A stretch of DNA of 5,288 nucleotides from the NCBI GenBank assembly GCA_028718065.1, contig JAQUMP010000287.1, positions 1 to 5,288 on the forward strand, in the 5' to 3' direction. The notes beneath the pieces are model-generated. The model saw nothing but the letters and a program-made list of their open reading frames with translations. It did no database searches and had not been told where the DNA came from. The number at the start of each line of letters is the position of its first letter. Within the stretch, counting starts at the first letter, position 1. Shown here piece by piece: positions 4,614-5,288 of the stretch. The stretch is from Chitinivibrionales bacterium (GTDB taxonomy: Bacteria; Fibrobacterota; Chitinivibrionia; Chitinivibrionales; FEN-1185). The translations under genes and the position numbers were made by a program.

Positions 4614-5288
4614 ATGATTAAAAAATGTCTTATTGTCGTTGGAATTGTTGCCGTTTATGCCGCCCTTTTCGCCCAGGAGGCGCCGCTGGGATCGGCGGTG
4701 CAGCCTACTAAAGAGGAACAAAAAGCGCTGGACAATCTTAAGGGAAAAATAAACGGCAAAATCGTCTGGTCGACCTCGCGGGTCCACACCAAACACGATA
4801 TCTGGATCATGAACGCCGACGGCACCGGCGCCAAGGCGCTGACGAGCAGCCCCGATAACGTGGACTGGTTCCCGCGCTTTTCGCCCGATGGCCGTACGGT
4901 GCTCTTTGTGCGCAGTAAAATGGGCTGGGTGCCGGAAACCGACGCCGAAACGTTTGACAAATGGGATTTGTGGACGATCAAGGCCGACGGCAGCGGCGAG
5001 ACCAAAGTCGCCGAGAGCGCCTGCTGGGGCACCTGGCGGCCCAGCGGCGATTCCATCGTGTTTGCGCGCGGCCCCAAGGTTTTTATTAAAAGCTTAAAAG
5101 ACAGCAGCGAAAAAGAGTTGTTTGATGCCGAAGCGGTCATTAAAAAAAGCGCTTATTCCCAGGAGCCCAATCTTTCGCCCAACGGCAACTTGCTCGCCCT
5201 TACCATCCGCGGATCGAACCGGCAAACGGGAATCTATAATTTTGCCCAGAAAAAATGGAACACCACCGGCGGCGGATGCCAGATCGAC
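4614..5288 (+). CDS. Exported PD40 (TolB-like) beta-propeller protein, 3'-truncated by window edge
   Basis: The frame stays open from ATG 4614 to the last base, giving 225 residues with no stop, so the gene continues beyond the window. Residues 1-20 form a signal peptide (Met-Ile-Lys-Lys, hydrophobic core, likely cleavage Phe-Ala before Gln21). C5 lies too early to be a lipobox Cys. After a short charged segment (31-48) come WD40-like PD40 blades: DIWIMNADG (62-70) with FSPDGR (89-94); DLWTIKADG (118-126) with WRPSGD (141-146); and a third with LSPNGN (187-192). These D-[IL]-W-x2-[NK]-[AV]-D-G and SPDG signatures are those of the TolB propeller and many periplasmic or secreted proteins. What follows downstream (more blades, or a catalytic or carbohydrate-binding domain) cannot be seen. 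A periplasmic binding or scaffold role is inferred. This is not TolB itself on present evidence: no pal, tolA or tolQ neighbours and no TolB N-terminal domain. Confidence 0.88.
   Translation, partial: MIKKCLIVVGIVAVYAALFAQEAPLGSAVQPTKEEQKALDNLKGKINGKIVWSTSRVHTKHDIWIMNADGTGAKALTSSPDNVDWFPRFSPDGRTVLFVRSKMGWVPETDAETFDKWDLWTIKADGSGETKVAESACWGTWRPSGDSIVFARGPKVFIKSLKDSSEKELFDAEAVIKKSAYSQEPNLSPNGNLLALTIRGSNRQTGIYNFAQKKWNTTGGGCQID

Noticed and set aside
4655..5140. 161-codon open frame on the minus strand
   Set aside because: It lies antisense to the PD40 gene, which has a signal peptide, a strong ribosome binding site and clear blade motifs; the antisense product shows none of these.

Overview
The window looks like chromosomal DNA of a diderm (Gram-negative-type) bacterium. 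Three proteins carry signal peptides, one of them ends in an outer-membrane beta-barrel with a C-terminal Phe, and two genes belong to surface-glycan synthesis. Base composition is moderately GC-rich in most genes, with a more AT-rich island around 3325-3415. Nothing fixes the phylum. The mix of PD40 propeller, small DUF3575-like barrel and NFACT-R-type thiouridylase would suit a Fibrobacterota, FCB-group or candidate-phylum genome, but that is only an impression.

Layout. (1) Positions 2-904 (+): the 3' part of a GT9 (heptosyltransferase-type) glycosyltransferase, cut by the left edge. (2) 923-1864 (+): an extended SDR that reads as GDP-4-dehydro-6-deoxy-D-mannose reductase (Rmd). It lies 18 nt after the GT9 gene and is probably in the same operon. 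(3) 1916-2410 and 2443-3309 (both -): a tandem pair of exported paralogues, convergent with rmd. They share a signal peptide and an ungapped helical module of about 55 residues, but have quite different C-termini: a Trp/Tyr/Arg-rich tail in one and a beta-barrel in the other. (4) 3310-3535: a divergent intergenic region, AT-rich on the side of the pair. (5) 3536-4507 (+): a ThiI-like PP-loop tRNA thiouridylase with a probable NFACT-R-type C-terminal domain and several Cys motifs. (6) 4614-5288 (+): the 5' part of an exported PD40/TolB-like beta-propeller protein, cut by the right edge.

How they fit together. GT9 plus Rmd suggests assembly of an LPS or other surface polysaccharide containing a GDP-linked 6-deoxyhexose, possibly D-rhamnose. 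The tandem pair is the least explained part: one predicted barrel and one predicted exported protein with an aromatic/basic tail, from genes very likely co-transcribed (32 nt apart), carry the same N-terminal module, so they may work together at the cell envelope. The thiouridylase and the propeller gene have no evident link to the rest. I see no RNA genes, mobile elements, CRISPR arrays or convincing intrinsic terminators, and no gene-free stretch longer than about 230 bases.
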